From Jiella marina (GTDB taxonomy: Bacteria > Pseudomonadota > Alphaproteobacteria > Rhizobiales > Rhizobiaceae), in contig NZ_JAKQZG010000009.1 of the NCBI RefSeq assembly GCF_024359545.1, positions 155,079 to 219,078 on the forward strand: a DNA stretch of 64,000 nucleotides, in the 5' to 3' direction. Every line of letters starts with the position of its first letter. Within the stretch, counting starts at the first letter, position 1. The notes under the pieces are model-generated. The model made no database searches. It saw nothing but the letters and a program-made list of their open reading frames with translations, and had not been told where the DNA came from. Position numbers and translations under genes: made by a program. Below, piece after piece: positions 35,512 through 44,992 of this stretch.

Positions 35512-37338
35512 ATGGATTTGCTGCATATCTGGCTCACCTACGCTCTCATCCTGGTGAGCATCGTGGGCTATGCCTTGGAGCGCTGGCCCATCGAAGGCGT
35601 GGCAGCGGCGTCGCTGAGCGCGTTTCTGCTCCTGTTTTCCGTATTTCCCTATGTCGATGCGTCGGGTGACCGGGTCACTTCGACGGACCTCTTGGCGGGC
35701 TTCGCCAACCCGGCGCTGATCACCGTCCTGTGCCTGCTGATCGTCGGACAGGGACTGTTCGCGACGGATGCGATGGCCCGCCCGACCGCCTGGCTTACGC
35801 GGATCGGCGGCAATGCCGGCGCCGGCGCCGTTGCAGTCGTGCTCATCAGCGCCGCGACGCTTTCGGCCTTTCTCAATAACACGCCGGTGGTGGTGATCTT
35901 CATACCGATCCTCACCATGCTGGCTACCCAGCGGGGCATCTCGCCGGCACATGTCTTCATGCCGCTGTCCTTCCTTTCGATTCTGGGCGGCATGACCACG
36001 CTCATCGGCTCCTCGACCAACCTTCTCGTTGCGGGCGTCGCCGCCCGCTCCGGCATCACGCTCGACTTCTTCGACATCACCGTTCCCGGGCTGGTGATCG
36101 CTGTGGTCGGCGCGATCTATGTGATTCGCGTCATGCCAAGAGCGCTGACGCCGCGCGCGGGGCAGGAAGGCCGGGTCGTTGATCCCGGCGGCAAACAATT
36201 CCTCGGCGAGATCGACATCACCCGGGGGCACAGCTTTCTGGGGCTTCGCGCCCGCTCCGGCCTCTTCCCGGGCCTCGGCGATCTGATGCCGCGCATGATC
36301 ATCCGCAACGAAGCGACGATCCTGCCCCCGTTCGACGACATTCAGCTCTCGGTCGGCGACCGGCTGATCGTGACGGCGACCCGCCGGGCCTTTTCCCGCG
36401 CCCTCTCGCGCGGCAATCTCAAGGTCAAGACGCTCGACCCTTCCGGCGGCGAACAGGGGGATCGCGCGAACAAGATCGGACCGGACATCGTGATGGCGGA
36501 GGCGGTGGTCGCGCCCGGCTCTCGCTATGCCGGCCGGACGATGCAGTATTCGGGACTGAGAACCCAGTTCGGCATCACGCTCTTCGGCCTCCAGCGCAAG
36601 AGCCGCATGGCGCGCGCCGCCCTCTCGGAGATCCGGCTCGAACCGGGCGATACGCTGCTTCTCTGCGGGCGCGAACAGAACATCTCGGCGCTGCGGGGCA
36701 ACCACGACCTCCTGCTCCTGGAATATTCCGCCCAGCCGGTCCCACAATCGGCCAAGGCGCTGCTCGCCACGGCGATCTTTCTCACGATCGTTGCCCTGTC
36801 AGCCGCGGGCCTCCTGCCGATCGAAGTGCTGGCCGTCTCCGGCGCCATTGCCATGGTGATGACCGGCTGCCTGACGATCGGCGAAGCGGCGCGCTCGATC
36901 GACCGGTCAATCTTCATGCTCGTCGGCGCCTCGATCGCGGCTGCGACCGCGCTCGAGCGAACCGGCGGCGCCAATTTGATCGCCGACGGCGTGGTTCAGG
37001 CGCTTGCGGGTGCAGCCCCGGTGATCATCCTGTCCGGACTCTTCCTCGTTGTCGCGGTCTTTACGAATCTTTTGTCCAACAATGCCACCGCGGTTCTGTT
37101 CACGCCAATCGCGCTCGACATCGCCGCAAACCTCGGCTCGACGCCGGAACCATGGCTTGCCTGCGTCATTTTCGCGGCAAACGCATCCTTTGCCAGCCCG
37201 ATCGGTTACCAGACCAACCTGTTGGTCATGGGGCCCGGCCGCTACCGTTTCATGGACTTCGTAAAAGCCGGTGTTCCCCTCGTGATCATCGTGTGGTTAA
37301 CATTCTCTCTCATTGCGCCGATCTACTACGCGTTTTGA
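35512..37338 (+). CDS. SLC13-family permease with two TrkA-C (RCK_C) domains
   Basis: 608 residues. Membrane segments in the first ~210 residues carry the SLC13/ArsB-type motifs [15 protein letters not shown] and SSTNLLVAG; two soluble RCK_C domains follow (about 234-300 and 328-405, with [12 protein letters not shown] and [12 protein letters not shown]), then a second set of helices ending [15 protein letters not shown] and [14 protein letters not shown]. This split layout is that of the YfbS/SLC13 permeases. Substrate not predictable; dicarboxylate, sulfate or others are possible. Start ATG 35512. Confidence 0.9.
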   Translation: MDLLHIWLTYALILVSIVGYALERWPIEGVAAASLSAFLLLFSVFPYVDASGDRVTSTDLLAGFANPALITVLCLLIVGQGLFATDAMARPTAWLTRIGGNAGAGAVAVVLISAATLSAFLNNTPVVVIFIPILTMLATQRGISPAHVFMPLSFLSILGGMTTLIGSSTNLLVAGVAARSGITLDFFDITVPGLVIAVVGAIYVIRVMPRALTPRAGQEGRVVDPGGKQFLGEIDITRGHSFLGLRARSGLFPGLGDLMPRMIIRNEATILPPFDDIQLSVGDRLIVTATRRAFSRALSRGNLKVKTLDPSGGEQGDRANKIGPDIVMAEAVVAPGSRYAGRTMQYSGLRTQFGITLFGLQRKSRMARAALSEIRLEPGDTLLLCGREQNISALRGNHDLLLLEYSAQPVPQSAKALLATAIFLTIVALSAAGLLPIEVLAVSGAIAMVMTGCLTIGEAARSIDRSIFMLVGASIAAATALERTGGANLIADGVVQALAGAAPVIILSGLFLVVAVFTNLLSNNATAVLFTPIALDIAANLGSTPEPWLACVIFAANASFASPIGYQTNLLVMGPGRYRFMDFVKAGVPLVIIVWLTFSLIAPIYYAF

Positions 37339-37354
37339 ATATTCAGGATCGCAC

Positions 37355-38104
37355 GTGACCGTCCATCACCCGCAGACGCCGCAGTTCTTCCTGACCTCGC
37401 CCTCGCCCTGCCCTTATCTCGAGGGTCAATCGGAACGGAAGGTCTTCACGCATCTGATCGGCGAACGCGCGCCGGCGCTCCTCGACCTTCTGAGCCAGGG
37501 TGGATTCCGCCGGAGCCAGAACATCGCCTACCGGCCGGCCTGCGAGCGCTGCCGGGCCTGCATCTCGGTGCGCATCCTCGTGGACGAGTTCGCCCCGGGC
37601 AAATCCATGCGCCGGATCCTGTCCCGCAATTCCGACCTCGTTGGTCGCATGTCGGCGCCCAACCCGTCGGAAGAACAATACGCGCTGTTTCGCCGCTATA
37701 TCGAGGACCGCCACGCCAATGGCGGCATGGCGGAAATGAGCATTCTCGACTACGCGATGATGCTCGAAGACAGTCAGGTGGATACGCGGGTCATCGAATA
37801 CCGCCGGCGCGGCCCGGATTCGTCCTTCACCAGCCATTCCGACGGCGATCTCGTCGCGGTCGCCCTCTCCGACGTCATGGGCGACGGCATGTCGATGGTC
37901 TATTCCTTCTTCGATCCGGAAGAGGACGATCGCAGCCTCGGGTCGCTGATGATCCTCGATCACATCGAGCGCACCCGCAAGCTCGGCCTGCCCTATCTCT
38001 ATCTCGGCTACTGGGTGAAGGGATCGCGGAAGATGCAGTACAAGATCCGTTTCCAGCCCCAGGAACATCTGACGGCCCGTGGCTGGGAACGCTACGAGGG
38101 CTGA
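37355..38104 (+). CDS. bpt: Aspartate/glutamate leucyltransferase
   Basis: 249 residues from GTG 37355 ([24 protein letters not shown]), the family start; a longer frame overlaps the permease end. Transfers Leu from Leu-tRNA to N-terminal Asp/Glu of proteins, making them substrates of ClpS/ClpAP in the N-end rule. Diagnostic segments: [46 protein letters not shown] and [19 protein letters not shown]. It starts 17 nt after the permease gene. Confidence 0.95.
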   Translation: MTVHHPQTPQFFLTSPSPCPYLEGQSERKVFTHLIGERAPALLDLLSQGGFRRSQNIAYRPACERCRACISVRILVDEFAPGKSMRRILSRNSDLVGRMSAPNPSEEQYALFRRYIEDRHANGGMAEMSILDYAMMLEDSQVDTRVIEYRRRGPDSSFTSHSDGDLVAVALSDVMGDGMSMVYSFFDPEEDDRSLGSLMILDHIERTRKLGLPYLYLGYWVKGSRKMQYKIRFQPQEHLTARGWERYEG

Positions 38105-38212
38105 GCGGAGAGCAGGCCGCCAATCTCCCGACCGGCAAGCGCACTCCGGCCCTCCCTGCGGACTTCGATGTTCCCTCTGGAATAGCCCCCTGAAACCGGC
38201 TACCAGCCGGCG

Positions 38213-39127
38213 ATGTCCATCCCATCCTCCGAATCTCTCATGCCGGCGAACGAAGCCGCGCGCTATGCCAGCGGCCTCTCCTTGATCGGCTTCGGCGGGC
38301 TGATCCTCTCGGTCGACATTCCGCTCATTCGCCTGTCGGAAAGCGGCTTCTACACCGTCATCTGCGTGCGCGGGCTGCTCACCTGCTGCGCCGCGTTTCT
38401 GCTCTGGACGCTCGCGCGCCGCACCGGCCATTCGAGCGGCCGCCGGCTGATCGCCGGCCGCGCCGGGCTTCTGGTGACGGCGGTCTATGCCGTCGGCGCC
38501 ACCACGTTCCTCATCGCTGTCTTCAACACCAAGGCCGCGAATGTCGTGTTCATTCTCGCCCTCAATCCGATGTTCGCAGCCCTTCTCTCCTGGGGTATCG
38601 CGGGAGAAAGGCCCTCCAGGGCCACCCTCCTCGCCATTCCGTTGACACTCCTGGGCGTACTCCTGATCATCGGGGCCGGGCTCGAAACGGGGGGATGGCT
38701 CGGCGACATCGCCGCACTCTGCACCGCCTTCTCCATGGCCCTGGCGCTGACGCTGGCGCGGCGAAGCCGCCAGGACATGCGCTACGCCCCAGCGCTGGCA
38801 GCGGCCGTGCCGGCGCTGATCGTCCTGCCTTTCGTGGCCTCGAATGGTTTGGAATCGGAGCACATCGGCTGGCTCGCGCTGAACGGCGCGCTCGTCGTGC
38901 CACTGGCGCTGACCTGCCTTGCCGCCGCCCCGATCTTCGTTCCCTCGCCCGTGGTGGCGATGGGATTTCTCCTGGAAACGGTTCTGGCACCCGTCTGGAT
39001 GTGGATGATCTTCGCCGAAGAGCCCTCGACCCTGTCCCTCGTCGGCGGGGCGCTGATCATCCTGACCCTGGTGGCGCACTCCCTCGCCGAACTCCGGGCG
39101 AGGCGGGCCGGTCGGGCTCGGTCGTAG
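38213..39127 (+). CDS. EamA/DMT-family transporter
   Basis: 304 residues with ten hydrophobic segments in two five-helix halves (AGLLVTAVYAVGATTFLIAVF, VVFILALNPMFAALLSW, ATLLAIPLTLLGVLLIIGAGL, LVVPLALTCLAAAPIFV, PVVAMGFLLETVLAPVWMW, and others). The FLLETVLAPVWMWMIFAEEPS end is typical of EamA exporters. Start ATG 38213; an ATG 27 nt downstream is equally possible. Likely exports amino acids or other metabolites. Confidence 0.9.
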   Translation: MSIPSSESLMPANEAARYASGLSLIGFGGLILSVDIPLIRLSESGFYTVICVRGLLTCCAAFLLWTLARRTGHSSGRRLIAGRAGLLVTAVYAVGATTFLIAVFNTKAANVVFILALNPMFAALLSWGIAGERPSRATLLAIPLTLLGVLLIIGAGLETGGWLGDIAALCTAFSMALALTLARRSRQDMRYAPALAAAVPALIVLPFVASNGLESEHIGWLALNGALVVPLALTCLAAAPIFVPSPVVAMGFLLETVLAPVWMWMIFAEEPSTLSLVGGALIILTLVAHSLAELRARRAGRARS

Positions 39128-39292
39128 CCCTGTCCGGATCCAGCAAGAGCCATACGGTCCTGTTCCGGACCAGCTGCCCAAACTCGCGATATCTGGGCTC
39201 CGCCTCGGGCATTCCCGAGAAACGATTTCGATCCTCGGGCCGATGCTGTAGAATTGCGAGAACCGATTTCTTGCAATTGTTGGAGCAGCCCC

Positions 39293-39523
39293 ATGCGACG
39301 CAAGATGACGATTACCATCGATGCGGAGATCTATGAGGGACTCCTGCGGACAGCCGGTCAACGCGACCTGAATCTCGTCATCGAAAACCTCCTGCGTCCG
39401 CTGGTGCTCGATAGAACGCTCGACGATGGCTACCGTGCGATGGCAGCGGACGACGATCGAGAGGCAGAGGCCCAGGAGTGGTGCGAAGGCCTTTCCGCGG
39501 ACCTCGCGAATGAAGCGCGGTGA
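39293..39523 (+). CDS. Antitoxin of a MazEF/PemIK-type module
   Basis: 76 residues from ATG 39293, after GGAG. Ribbon-helix-helix-like start MTITIDAEIYEGLLRTAG and a helix DLNLVIENLLRPLV, then an acidic, flexible C-terminal half (YRAMAADDDREAEAQEW), as in toxin-neutralising tails. Its last codons overlap the toxin start by 14 nt. Cytoplasmic, DNA-binding and autorepressing by family. Confidence 0.85.
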   Translation: MRRKMTITIDAEIYEGLLRTAGQRDLNLVIENLLRPLVLDRTLDDGYRAMAADDDREAEAQEWCEGLSADLANEAR

Positions 39524-39836
39524 AGTCTGGTGGGTTGAATTCGATCCTTCTGTCGGCAGCGAGATCCGCAAGCGGCGGCCAGCCGTCATCGTTAGCAACG
39601 ACGCCGCCAACCGCCATCTGAGGCGCCTCGTTGTCGTTCCGCTGACGAGCGCTGTTCAGCGGGTCTATCCCGGTGAGGCTTTGGTTTCTGTGGGGAAAGG
39701 AACGAGCAAAGCCATGGCCGACCAGATCATGGCTGCTGACAAATCGCGGCTCGGGGATCGATTGGGAGTCTTGTCGAGCGAAGATATGAGAGCGGTAGAA
39801 GCCGCGATCAGGCAGCATCTTGCCCTTTCGCCCTGA
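39510..39836 (+). CDS. MazF/PemK-type mRNA interferase toxin
   Basis: 108 residues from ATG 39510 (MKRGEVWWVEFDPSVGSE). MazF fold: RGEVWWVEF, RKRRPAVIVSND, VVVPLTSAVQ and KAMADQIMAADKSRLG. An endoribonuclease that cleaves free mRNA; the cut site cannot be told. It overlaps the antitoxin, so the pair is coupled, and ends 20 nt before the convergent parC. Chromosomal, in ordinary surroundings. Confidence 0.93.
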   Translation: MKRGEVWWVEFDPSVGSEIRKRRPAVIVSNDAANRHLRRLVVVPLTSAVQRVYPGEALVSVGKGTSKAMADQIMAADKSRLGDRLGVLSSEDMRAVEAAIRQHLALSP

Positions 39837-39856
39837 CAGGCGCTTTCCGGACTTTG

Positions 39857-42109
39857 TCAGCCCACGAACTTGTTGTTCTTCGGAAAACCCTTCGGAACCA
39901 GGCGGCCGGCCTGGGCGCGGTCGCCGCGCCATTCCAGGAGCTCGGCTTCCGAGCGCAGGAAGGCGCGGCCGGCGGAGTCGGTCCAGGTGAGCCCCTCGGT
40001 CAGTTTGAAGACCTTGGCGTCGGAAACGCCGCCATCCTTGTAGCGCTGCAGGCGCACGCCCTTGCCGCGGGCCATTTGCGGCACTTGCGCGAGTGGGAAG
40101 ACGAGAAGCTTGCGGTTCTCGCCGACGATCGCGACCATGTCGCCGCCCGCGATCGGCACAGCAAAGCGCAGACGATTTTTCGCCGCGATATTGACGACCT
40201 GCTTGCCCTTGCGGGTGCCTGACAGCATGTCGCCCTCGCCGGCGACGAAGCCGGTGCCGTCGGACGCGACCATCAGGCGCTGGCGCTCCGGCTCGGCGAC
40301 GAAGGCGTCGGCGATGTCGTGCTCGTCCTCCATCTCGATCGCCAGACGGATCGGCTCGCCCTGCCCGCGCCCACCGGGCAGCTTGTCGGCATTGAGCGTG
40401 AAGGCCCGGCCGCCGGTCGAGAGGAAGATCAGCTTGTCCGTCGTCATCGCATGAAAGGCAAGTTTCAGCCCGTCGCCCTCACGGAAGCTCAGCGCCTTCG
40501 GATCCGACAAATGGCCCTTCATGCCGCGCAGGAAGCCCTTCTGCGAAAGGACGACGGTCACAGGCTCCTTCTCGATGAGCGCGACGGCAATGTCGTCCAG
40601 AGCCCGGCTCGGCGCGTCCGCAAAGAGCGTGCGCCTTCTTCCGAGCTTGGTCTTCTTGGAGAAGGTCTCGCGAACTTCGCGCACTTCGTCGGCGACCGCC
40701 GCCCACTGCTTCTCGCCGGAGGCGAGCAGCGCCTCCTTCTCGGCCTTCTCGGCGGTCAGCGCGTCGAACTCGCGCTTCAGCTCGAATTCCTCGAGCTTGC
40801 GCAGCGAGCGCAGCCGCATGTTGAGGATCGCCTCGGCCTGATTGTCGGTGAGCTCGAAGGTCCGGATCAGTTCCTTCTTCGGCTCGTCTTCCTCGCGGAT
40901 GATCCGGATCACCTCGTCGACATTCAGGAAGACGATGAGGTAGCCGGAAACGATCTCCAACCGACGCTCGATCTGGCCGAGCCGGAAGCGCGTGCGCCGC
41001 TGCAGAACCTCGCGCTGGTGGGCCAGCCACTCCGACAGCACTTCCTTGAGCGACAGGACCTTGGGCACCTTGCCGCCGGACAGGACGTTCATGTTGAGCG
41101 GAATGCGGGTCTCGAAATCCGTGGTGCGGAAAAGCGATTCCATCAGGAGTTCGGGATCGACCGTGCGACTCTTCGGCTCCAGAACGATGCGGACGTCCTC
41201 GGCGGATTCGTCGCGAATGTCGGCCAGAAGCGGCAGCTTGCGGGCCTGCAGGAGTTCGGCGATCTTCTCGATCATCCGCGATTTCTGCACCTGATAGGGA
41301 ATCTGCGTGACCACGATCACGTAATTTCCGCGACCGACATCCTCCTTCTCCCAGCGCGCCCGGACCCGGAACCCACCGCGTCCGGTCTCGTAGGCCTCGC
41401 GGATCTGAGCCTGGCTGTCGACGATCACGCCACCGGTCGGAAAATCGGGGCCCTGCACAAAGCGCAGGAGCTGGTCGGTGGTGGCGTCCGGGTTCTCAAT
41501 CAGCTTCAGGGCCGCGTCGCACAGTTCGGCGGCGTTGTGTGGCGGGATCGAGGTCGCCATGCCGACGGCGATGCCGGACGAACCGTTGGCGAGCAGGTTC
41601 GGGAAGGCGCCGGGCAGGACGACCGGTTCCTTGTCTTCCTCGTTGTAGGTCGGGCGGAAATCGACCGCGTCCTCGTCGATGCCGCGCAGAAGCAGCGTGG
41701 CGACGTCGGTCATCCGTGCTTCGGTGTAGCGCATGGCCGCGGCGCTATCGCCATCGACATTGCCGAAATTGCCCTGCCCGTCGATCAGCGGATAGCGGAC
41801 CGAGAAATCCTGGGCGAGACGCACCAGCGCGTCGTAGATCGCCGCATCGCCATGGGGATGGAACTTGCCCATCACGTCGCCGACGATGCGGGCGCATTTC
41901 TTGTAGGCGTCGCCGGGATCGAGGCGGAGGATGCGCATGGCATGGACGATGCGCCGGTGAACCGGCTTCAGCCCGTCGCGCACGTCGGGCAGCGCGCGGC
42001 CCATGATCGTGGACAAGGCATAGGCGAGGTAGCGCTCCTCGAGCGCCGCCTTGAGATCGATCGGTTCGATGCCGCCGCCGTCTTGAGGCGGTTCCGCGTC
42101 CTTGCCCAT
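39857..42109 (-). CDS. parC: DNA topoisomerase IV subunit A
   Basis: 750 residues. Type IIA topoisomerase breaking and rejoining subunit; decatenates daughter chromosomes with ParE. Catalytic Tyr128 in AMRYTEARM; the winged-helix region shows [13 protein letters not shown]. The C-terminal beta-pinwheel carries GRxF-type repeats such as FLRGMKGH and [13 protein letters not shown] stretches. At the quinolone-sensitive positions it has Ala89 and Asp93 where E. coli has Ser80 and Glu84. The ATG at 42109 begins [17 protein letters not shown]. Confidence 0.97.
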   Translation of the reverse strand: MGKDAEPPQDGGGIEPIDLKAALEERYLAYALSTIMGRALPDVRDGLKPVHRRIVHAMRILRLDPGDAYKKCARIVGDVMGKFHPHGDAAIYDALVRLAQDFSVRYPLIDGQGNFGNVDGDSAAAMRYTEARMTDVATLLLRGIDEDAVDFRPTYNEEDKEPVVLPGAFPNLLANGSSGIAVGMATSIPPHNAAELCDAALKLIENPDATTDQLLRFVQGPDFPTGGVIVDSQAQIREAYETGRGGFRVRARWEKEDVGRGNYVIVVTQIPYQVQKSRMIEKIAELLQARKLPLLADIRDESAEDVRIVLEPKSRTVDPELLMESLFRTTDFETRIPLNMNVLSGGKVPKVLSLKEVLSEWLAHQREVLQRRTRFRLGQIERRLEIVSGYLIVFLNVDEVIRIIREEDEPKKELIRTFELTDNQAEAILNMRLRSLRKLEEFELKREFDALTAEKAEKEALLASGEKQWAAVADEVREVRETFSKKTKLGRRRTLFADAPSRALDDIAVALIEKEPVTVVLSQKGFLRGMKGHLSDPKALSFREGDGLKLAFHAMTTDKLIFLSTGGRAFTLNADKLPGGRGQGEPIRLAIEMEDEHDIADAFVAEPERQRLMVASDGTGFVAGEGDMLSGTRKGKQVVNIAAKNRLRFAVPIAGGDMVAIVGENRKLLVFPLAQVPQMARGKGVRLQRYKDGGVSDAKVFKLTEGLTWTDSAGRAFLRSEAELLEWRGDRAQAGRLVPKGFPKNNKFVG

Positions 42110-42473
42110 AGGGATCGTGTAGCCAACCCGTCAAAGCGGAACAAGACCGGAACGAAGCGATCCTCAGCTTTTTGTGATTTAGGTGTAGTTCAACCACGAC
42201 AAACATGGGTGTTGAAGGGTCCCGGCAAGGCCTGAGCGCTTGCGGCGTCGAAGATGAGCCCTCGATCCCGAACCATCGTGCGACCTCGATTTCGAAAGCG
42301 ATTAACCCTCTCATCCCCGATTGCGAGGTTCACGCCTTTCCGGCGCCCGAATTCGCCGTAGATTGCGGCCGGGTGCCGCCCTAAACTGCGGATGGGGCAA
42401 GGCTTCGGCGACATGTGGGCCCATGTACGATCAGGAGGCCCTTTCGCCGGCCACAAGCAAGAGAAGGTTTTTC
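42110..42473. other. Divergent intergenic region
   Basis: 364 bases between parC and the secreted 397-aa protein gene. It contains parC's start region and the other gene's ribosome site (GAGAAGG, 42461). No gene is visible. Confidence 0.5.
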
Positions 42474-43667
42474 ATGTTCGCCAAGACTTCGGTCCCCCTC
42501 GCCGCGCTTACCGCCGGTCTTCTCATGTCGACCTCGGCGTTCGCCGCCGACGCGGAGGCATTCGCCGAGCGCCTGAAGGCAGTCGCCGGCAAGCAGAACT
42601 TCACCCTCACCTATGACAGCGCGGTCTCGGAAGGAGACAATGTCATCTTGCAGGGTGTTTCCGGCGCTCCCACGGGTGAAAGCGCGGAAGAAATTGGCGA
42701 CGTCACCTTCGAGAACGTCACCGGATCGACAGCCGATGGCTGGCGCGTCGAGCGCATCCCTGTCCAGGACATCGACGTCACCGAAGACGGCATGCGCACG
42801 ACAATCTCCGGGATCAGCATCGAAGGCGTGGAGCTTCTGCCGGAGGGGGCGCGAAGCGACATGCCGGCGGTCAAGCAGGTCTCCGAACTCTATTTCGAGC
42901 GGGCTGGCGTCGAGTCGGTCACCGTTGAGAAGGACGGCCAGCAGGTCTTCGATCTTTCAGGCGTGAAGGTGGAGAACACCATCGCCGACGACGGCACATT
43001 CTCGTCCGACATGGATCTCGGCACCTTCAACGTCGATTTCACCACGGCCGATCCCGAAGCGGCCAAGACGATGACCGAGCTGGGCTACGAGACGCTGTCG
43101 GGCACGATCAAGGGCAGCAGCAGTTGGGATCCGACCTCGGGTTCGATCGACCTCGACCCCTTCGAGATCGATGTGGAGAATGTCGGGAATCTGTCCTTCA
43201 CCTTCGACATGTCGGGCTACACTCCGGCTTTCATCCAGTCGATGCAGCAGATTTCCCAGCAGATGGCGCAGAATCCGGAGGGCAACCAGAATTCCGGCAT
43301 GGCGATGATGGGGCTGATGTCGCAGCTCTCGATCGGCTCGGCGGACCTCACCTTCACCGATGATTCCCTGACCAACAAGCTTCTCGACTATTACGCCGGA
43401 CAGCAGGGCCAGACCCGCGAGCAGCTTGTCCAGATGATCTCCGGCATGGCTCCGATGATGCTGGCACAACTGCAGAATCCGGAGTTTCAGCAGAAGGTCA
43501 ACGACGCGGTCTCGAGCTTCCTTCAGGATCCGCAGTCGATTTCGATTTCGATCGATCCCGAAAGCCCGGTTCCGGCCATGCAGATCGTCGGAGCCGCGAT
43601 GGGCGCACCGCAGACACTGCCGCAGGTGCTTTCGCTCGACGTGACGGCCAATGAGGCCGACGAATAA
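42474..43667 (+). CDS. Secreted beta-rich protein of unknown function
   Basis: 397 residues from ATG 42474, with GAGAAGG six bases before it; the longer frame from 42321 has no ribosome site. Signal peptide ends MSTSAFA. The mature protein is acidic, with many short strand-like segments (FENVTGSTADGW, ISGISIEGVEL, DLDPFEIDVENVGNLSFTFDM) resembling AsmA/DUF945-type beta sheets, then helical Gln/Met-rich stretches (FIQSMQQISQQMAQ, LVQMISGMAPMML). Conserved in rhizobia, function unknown. A terminator-like hairpin follows. Confidence 0.7.
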   Translation: MFAKTSVPLAALTAGLLMSTSAFAADAEAFAERLKAVAGKQNFTLTYDSAVSEGDNVILQGVSGAPTGESAEEIGDVTFENVTGSTADGWRVERIPVQDIDVTEDGMRTTISGISIEGVELLPEGARSDMPAVKQVSELYFERAGVESVTVEKDGQQVFDLSGVKVENTIADDGTFSSDMDLGTFNVDFTTADPEAAKTMTELGYETLSGTIKGSSSWDPTSGSIDLDPFEIDVENVGNLSFTFDMSGYTPAFIQSMQQISQQMAQNPEGNQNSGMAMMGLMSQLSIGSADLTFTDDSLTNKLLDYYAGQQGQTREQLVQMISGMAPMMLAQLQNPEFQQKVNDAVSSFLQDPQSISISIDPESPVPAMQIVGAAMGAPQTLPQVLSLDVTANEADE

Positions 43668-43694
43668 GGCTTAGCCGCATAGCGAAAAACTTCG

Positions 43695-43730
43695 CGCCGG
43701 TCGGCCTCCTGGGCTTGACCGGCGTTTTCG
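43695..43730 (+). terminator. Probable Rho-independent terminator
   Basis: CGCCGGTC (43695-43702) pairs with GACCGGCG (43717-43724), then TTTTCG. It follows the secreted protein gene by 27 nt; the TTG at 43715, an upstream start candidate for YetF, lies within it. Confidence 0.65.
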
Positions 43731-44362
43731 TTGGGCAAGGTCAGTCCTCATCCTGGCGTAGAACCCACACGCCCGACGGAAAGGACACCGCCATCTTCGG
43801 TCTGCCCGACATCGCCGACAGCCTGATCGCCGGCCTTCTCCTGGGGGGTCTGGCGCTCGCCGTGATCATCGCGCTCGTGCGAACGATCGGGCTGCGCTCG
43901 TTTTCGAAGATGACGGCCTTCGATTTCGTCATCACGCTCGCCACCGGTTCGCTGCTGGCGACGGCCAGCAGTGCCTCGAACTGGGCGAGCTTCCTCCAGG
44001 CAGTGGTCGCGATCCTTGCGCTCATGACGATCCAGGTCGTTCTAGCCTTCGCCCGCCGCCGTAGCCGTCTCGTCACCGGGCTGGTCGACAATCAGCCTCT
44101 GCTTCTCATGCGCGACGGCGTCTTCATCGACGAGGCGATGGCCACGAGCCGTGTCTCGCCGGGTGATGTCTATGCCAAGCTGCGCGGCGCCAACATCCAG
44201 TCGATGAGCGAAGTCCGCGCCGTCGTGCTGGAGACCACCGGCGACATCAGCGTATTACATGGCGAGACCGTGGCACCCGAGTTGCTGCGCCACGTGCGCG
44301 GCGCCGACGTCGGATCGCCGCCGGGCGACCTGGCCGGCCACAGCGCGAGCGAGAAGGCGTGA
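43715..44362 (+). CDS. YetF/DUF421 family membrane protein
   Basis: Up to 215 residues. Helices at SLIAGLLLGGLALAVIIALVRTIGL, and around TLATGSLLATASS and LQAVVAILALMTIQVVLAFARR, then the cytoplasmic YetF domain LVDNQPLLLMRDGVFIDEAMATSRVSPGDVYAKLRGANI with the EVRAVVLETTGDISVL end. The start is unclear: the only canonical in-frame start before the first helix is TTG 43715, which sits inside the preceding terminator. An ideal GGAAAGGA (43778-43785) stands 7 nt before an ATC at 43793, suggesting a non-ATG start there. Function of the family is unknown. Confidence 0.8.
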   Translation: MTGVFVGQGQSSSWRRTHTPDGKDTAIFGLPDIADSLIAGLLLGGLALAVIIALVRTIGLRSFSKMTAFDFVITLATGSLLATASSASNWASFLQAVVAILALMTIQVVLAFARRRSRLVTGLVDNQPLLLMRDGVFIDEAMATSRVSPGDVYAKLRGANIQSMSEVRAVVLETTGDISVLHGETVAPELLRHVRGADVGSPPGDLAGHSASEKA

Positions 44363-44408
44363 GGCGACCCGTCACCGGGCCGCCCGCCGCTGCGGCTCCT
44401 CCCCGGCG

Positions 44409-44939
44409 ATGACCGCCCCGGTCATTCTGACGCTCGGCTTCGACGCGGCGAGCTTCGCCTTCCTCGATCGGATGCGACGCCAGCACTTTCCGCCCGAGCG
44501 CAATCTCATTCCGGCGCATCTCACGCTGTTTCATCACCTGCCCGGTGAGCAGGAGAACGAGATCGCCGCGACTCTCACGGGCCTCGCCGCGCGGACCGCA
44601 CCCTTTCCCCTGTCCGTTTCGGGACTGCGCTTTCTGGGGCGTGGCACAGCCTATGAAATCGACGCGCCGGCCCTGGTCGCGCTGCGCAAGGAACTCGCCA
44701 GTCTCTGGCACGAATGGCTGACGCCTCAGGACGGCCAGGGCTTTCGCCCCCATGTGACGATCCAGAACAAGGTGCCGGCGGAGGCGGCGAAAGCCGGTTT
44801 CGCTGCACTCCGTGCAGATTTCCGGCCGTTCACCGCGACCGGCACCGGTCTCCTCCTGTGGCGTTATCGCGGCGGTCCGTGGGAGGCCGCGGGATCGTTT
44901 CCCTTTGTCGCCTCCCGGATGCCGGAGGACGGATCTTGA
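44409..44939 (+). CDS. 2H phosphoesterase superfamily protein (2'-5' RNA ligase family)
   Basis: 176 residues from ATG 44409. Two HxTx motifs: His37 in PAHLTLFHHL and His115 in RPHVTIQNK, as in the 2'-5' RNA ligase/YjcG subgroup. A second 2H protein (ThpR) is at 21860, but the two share little beyond the motifs. Start lacks a strong ribosome site and lies 46 nt after yetF. Likely acts on cyclic phosphates or RNA ends; substrate unknown. Confidence 0.82.
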   Translation: MTAPVILTLGFDAASFAFLDRMRRQHFPPERNLIPAHLTLFHHLPGEQENEIAATLTGLAARTAPFPLSVSGLRFLGRGTAYEIDAPALVALRKELASLWHEWLTPQDGQGFRPHVTIQNKVPAEAAKAGFAALRADFRPFTATGTGLLLWRYRGGPWEAAGSFPFVASRMPEDGS

Positions 44940-44992
44940 ACGCACGCCGGCGGCATTGTTTCGGCCGCCCAATTGGGAAATGATCCGAGGCC

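Noticed and set aside
40319..42235. Long plus-strand open frame of over 600 codons opposite parC
   Set aside because: It is the antisense shadow of parC, made by high GC; no family motif and parC is certain.
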